From positions 620,001-684,000 of the forward strand of contig JANTQA010000076.1 of the NCBI GenBank assembly GCA_027625915.1: DNA of 64,000 nucleotides, given 5' to 3'. Below, one piece after another: positions 62,447 through 64,000 of the stretch. The notes beneath the pieces were generated by a model. That model was given only the letters and a program-made list of their open reading frames with translations. It searched no databases and had not been told where the DNA came from. This DNA is from Anaeramoeba flamelloides. Its lineage: Eukaryota; Metamonada; Anaeramoebidae. The stretch's first letter is position 1, and each line of letters opens with the position of its first letter. Made by a program: the position numbers and the translations under genes.

Positions 62447-64000
62447 TTTTCAACAATTTGATAGGAATTTTTTGTGTGTGTGTTATTGAGACCTACGAGA
62501 TATTTGTTTTTATAAACGTTGGTATTATTATCAAAACAAATAAAAATCCGAATATTTCTTTATATCAAGTATAATAAAATAAAAAAATAATTTAGTAATT
62601 TTTAATTATAATTTTAATTTTTTATTTTATTTTGAGTTTTCTTAATATAATATATATATAGTTAATAAAGTAAATTAGAACTAGAAACTTTGAATTTTTA
62701 AAAATTTGTCATAATAGAACATTCTAAATTTTTTTGAAAAAAAAAAAAAGGAGCTTTTGATTGACGTTTGAGGACTGAAAGAAACCATTTAACTAGCTTT
62801 TGAAAAAATAAAAAATTATTAGTTTCAATTGTATAAGAATTAAAATTACATTAGTTTAAATGAAAAAGTTTGTTAAGATCACAATTAGTATTATTTTTAT
62901 TTTTATTATAAATTCTCCACAAATTCACAAAATTCTGATAATATTTTTTTATTTTATGATATAATGAAAGTTTGTATTTTTTTTGTTCAATTTTCTATAT
63001 ATCCCAAATTCAAGTTCCACATATTTTAAAATTTTTATAACTTTAAAGCTAACTCTGAAAGCTATTTATAAAAAAATATAAACTCGATTCCAAAAATTTG
63101 GACACAGTTTAAACAGTGGAACTAACATCATTACTACACTTTAAATACAATTTGGGAATAATTTTGATTATACAGACTATTTCATTTTTTGTCTTTTTTG
63201 TTTTGTTCTCATTTTCTTTTTTTGCAGTTACGTAATCTTTTTGGTTAGATCTGAAATTTTTTTCAATGGCTGATAGAAGGTTAGTGTTGAGTTTGTTAAA
63301 TTGGAAAATCACATACAATTAATAGATGGTATCTTATCATTTGATCGATCAACAATTGTTGGTGAAATTTCAACAAATTTACCAAAATATTTTTTGTTCC
63401 ACTCGTTTCATTATTTTGGCCATACCTGTTTTTATTTTTGAGTTTTATATTGTTTTCTTTTATTTAGATTAAAATGATTACTTTATTAAAACATTAATAC
63501 TAGGTAACTTAAACATTGTTTTATATTACATTTGTAATATTACAATAAATTGGGTTTTATTTTGCCTATTTTTGATTTTGGGTGTGTCCAAATTTTTTGA
63601 ATGGGGTTTATATTTACTTGAGGTTGTAGATTTTGCTCGATTATTAAATAAAATTTCAAATTAGAAAATTAGAAAATTTTTTGAGTGTTTTTTGAGTGAA
63701 TATTGATTATTAAATATTTTTAGGTAGAAGTATTTATTTTTTTTTTCCAAATATCGATTTTTTTTTATATAATCCGGCTCTTAAAAAAACAACTAAGAAA
63801 TAAACAGAATAATACAGATCAAAGAATTGTTGATATATGTCTAAAATAAAACTAATTAATCTAGGTGGTTCATTAAAAATTGAAAAACACAAATTCTATT
63901 GACGCTATTGAAAAAATATCAATGTTCATTTTAATCTTAAATTGAAAATCAAAGTAAGAACCAACAAAAATAAATATAATTTTTCTATATTTAATTTTAG
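62447..64000. other. Downstream non-coding region
   Basis: AT-rich with a short TA run near 62645 and one family A element (63079-63611). No gene is supported to the end of the window. Confidence 0.55.
63079..63611 (+). mobile_element. Family A element, well preserved
   Basis: The left terminus AAACTCGATTCCAAAAATTT and GGACACAG, and the right terminus GTGTGTCCAAATTTTTTGAA and TGGGGTTTA, bound it, with TA on each side. By eye it is close to 90% identical to the 40442 copy, so these two are the youngest of the six. Confidence 0.8.

Overview
This is an AT-rich nuclear window from a single-celled eukaryote. The genes are split by short and long GT-AG introns. Coding exons are clearly richer in G+C than the surrounding sequence, which is full of poly-A/poly-T runs, TA and CA microsatellites and short inverted-repeat elements. 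The gene set (RGS signalling, a RalGAP beta subunit, an endosulfine-type PP2A inhibitor, an SCP-type phosphatase, a DGAT1/SOAT acyltransferase) fits a free-living amoeboid or flagellate protist, for example an amoebozoan or an anaeramoebid. The sequence alone does not settle the lineage. Stop codons look standard: genes end at TAA or TAG at the expected family length. No rRNA, tRNA, CRISPR array or virus-like element was recognised.

Layout. (1) 1425-11242, minus strand: one gene rebuilt from two distant exons. A coiled-coil N-terminus and the first half of an RGS domain lie in 9808-11242. The second half of the RGS domain and a DUF547 domain lie in 1425-2567. A 7.2-kb intron filled with repeats separates them. 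(2) 17264-18424, minus: two-exon SCP/NIF-type HAD phosphatase. (3) 25804-26286, plus: protein with one complete RRM and a second RRM cut short by a TAA. (4) 35571-36212, minus: two-exon endosulfine/ARPP19 family gene. (5) 42258-55013, plus: ten-exon RALGAPB-like gene, about 1167 residues, with introns up to 3.5 kb. (6) 61250-62446, plus: main exon of a DGAT1/SOAT-like membrane acyltransferase whose N-terminal exons are uncertain.

The rest is non-coding and rich in repeats. I distinguish at least eight short non-autonomous inverted-repeat families, most flanked by TA (Tc1/mariner-like). One 750-bp element is flanked by TTAA (piggyBac-like). A foldback repeat family recurs at several places. 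Many copies sit inside introns and account for much of their length.

The genes do not form an operon or one pathway, but several are regulators: G-protein signalling (RGS), Ral/Rheb-type GTPase control (RalGAP beta), PP2A-B55 inhibition (endosulfine) and protein dephosphorylation (SCP). Gene models were made by eye from family alignment recalled from memory and from splice phase. No database search was run.
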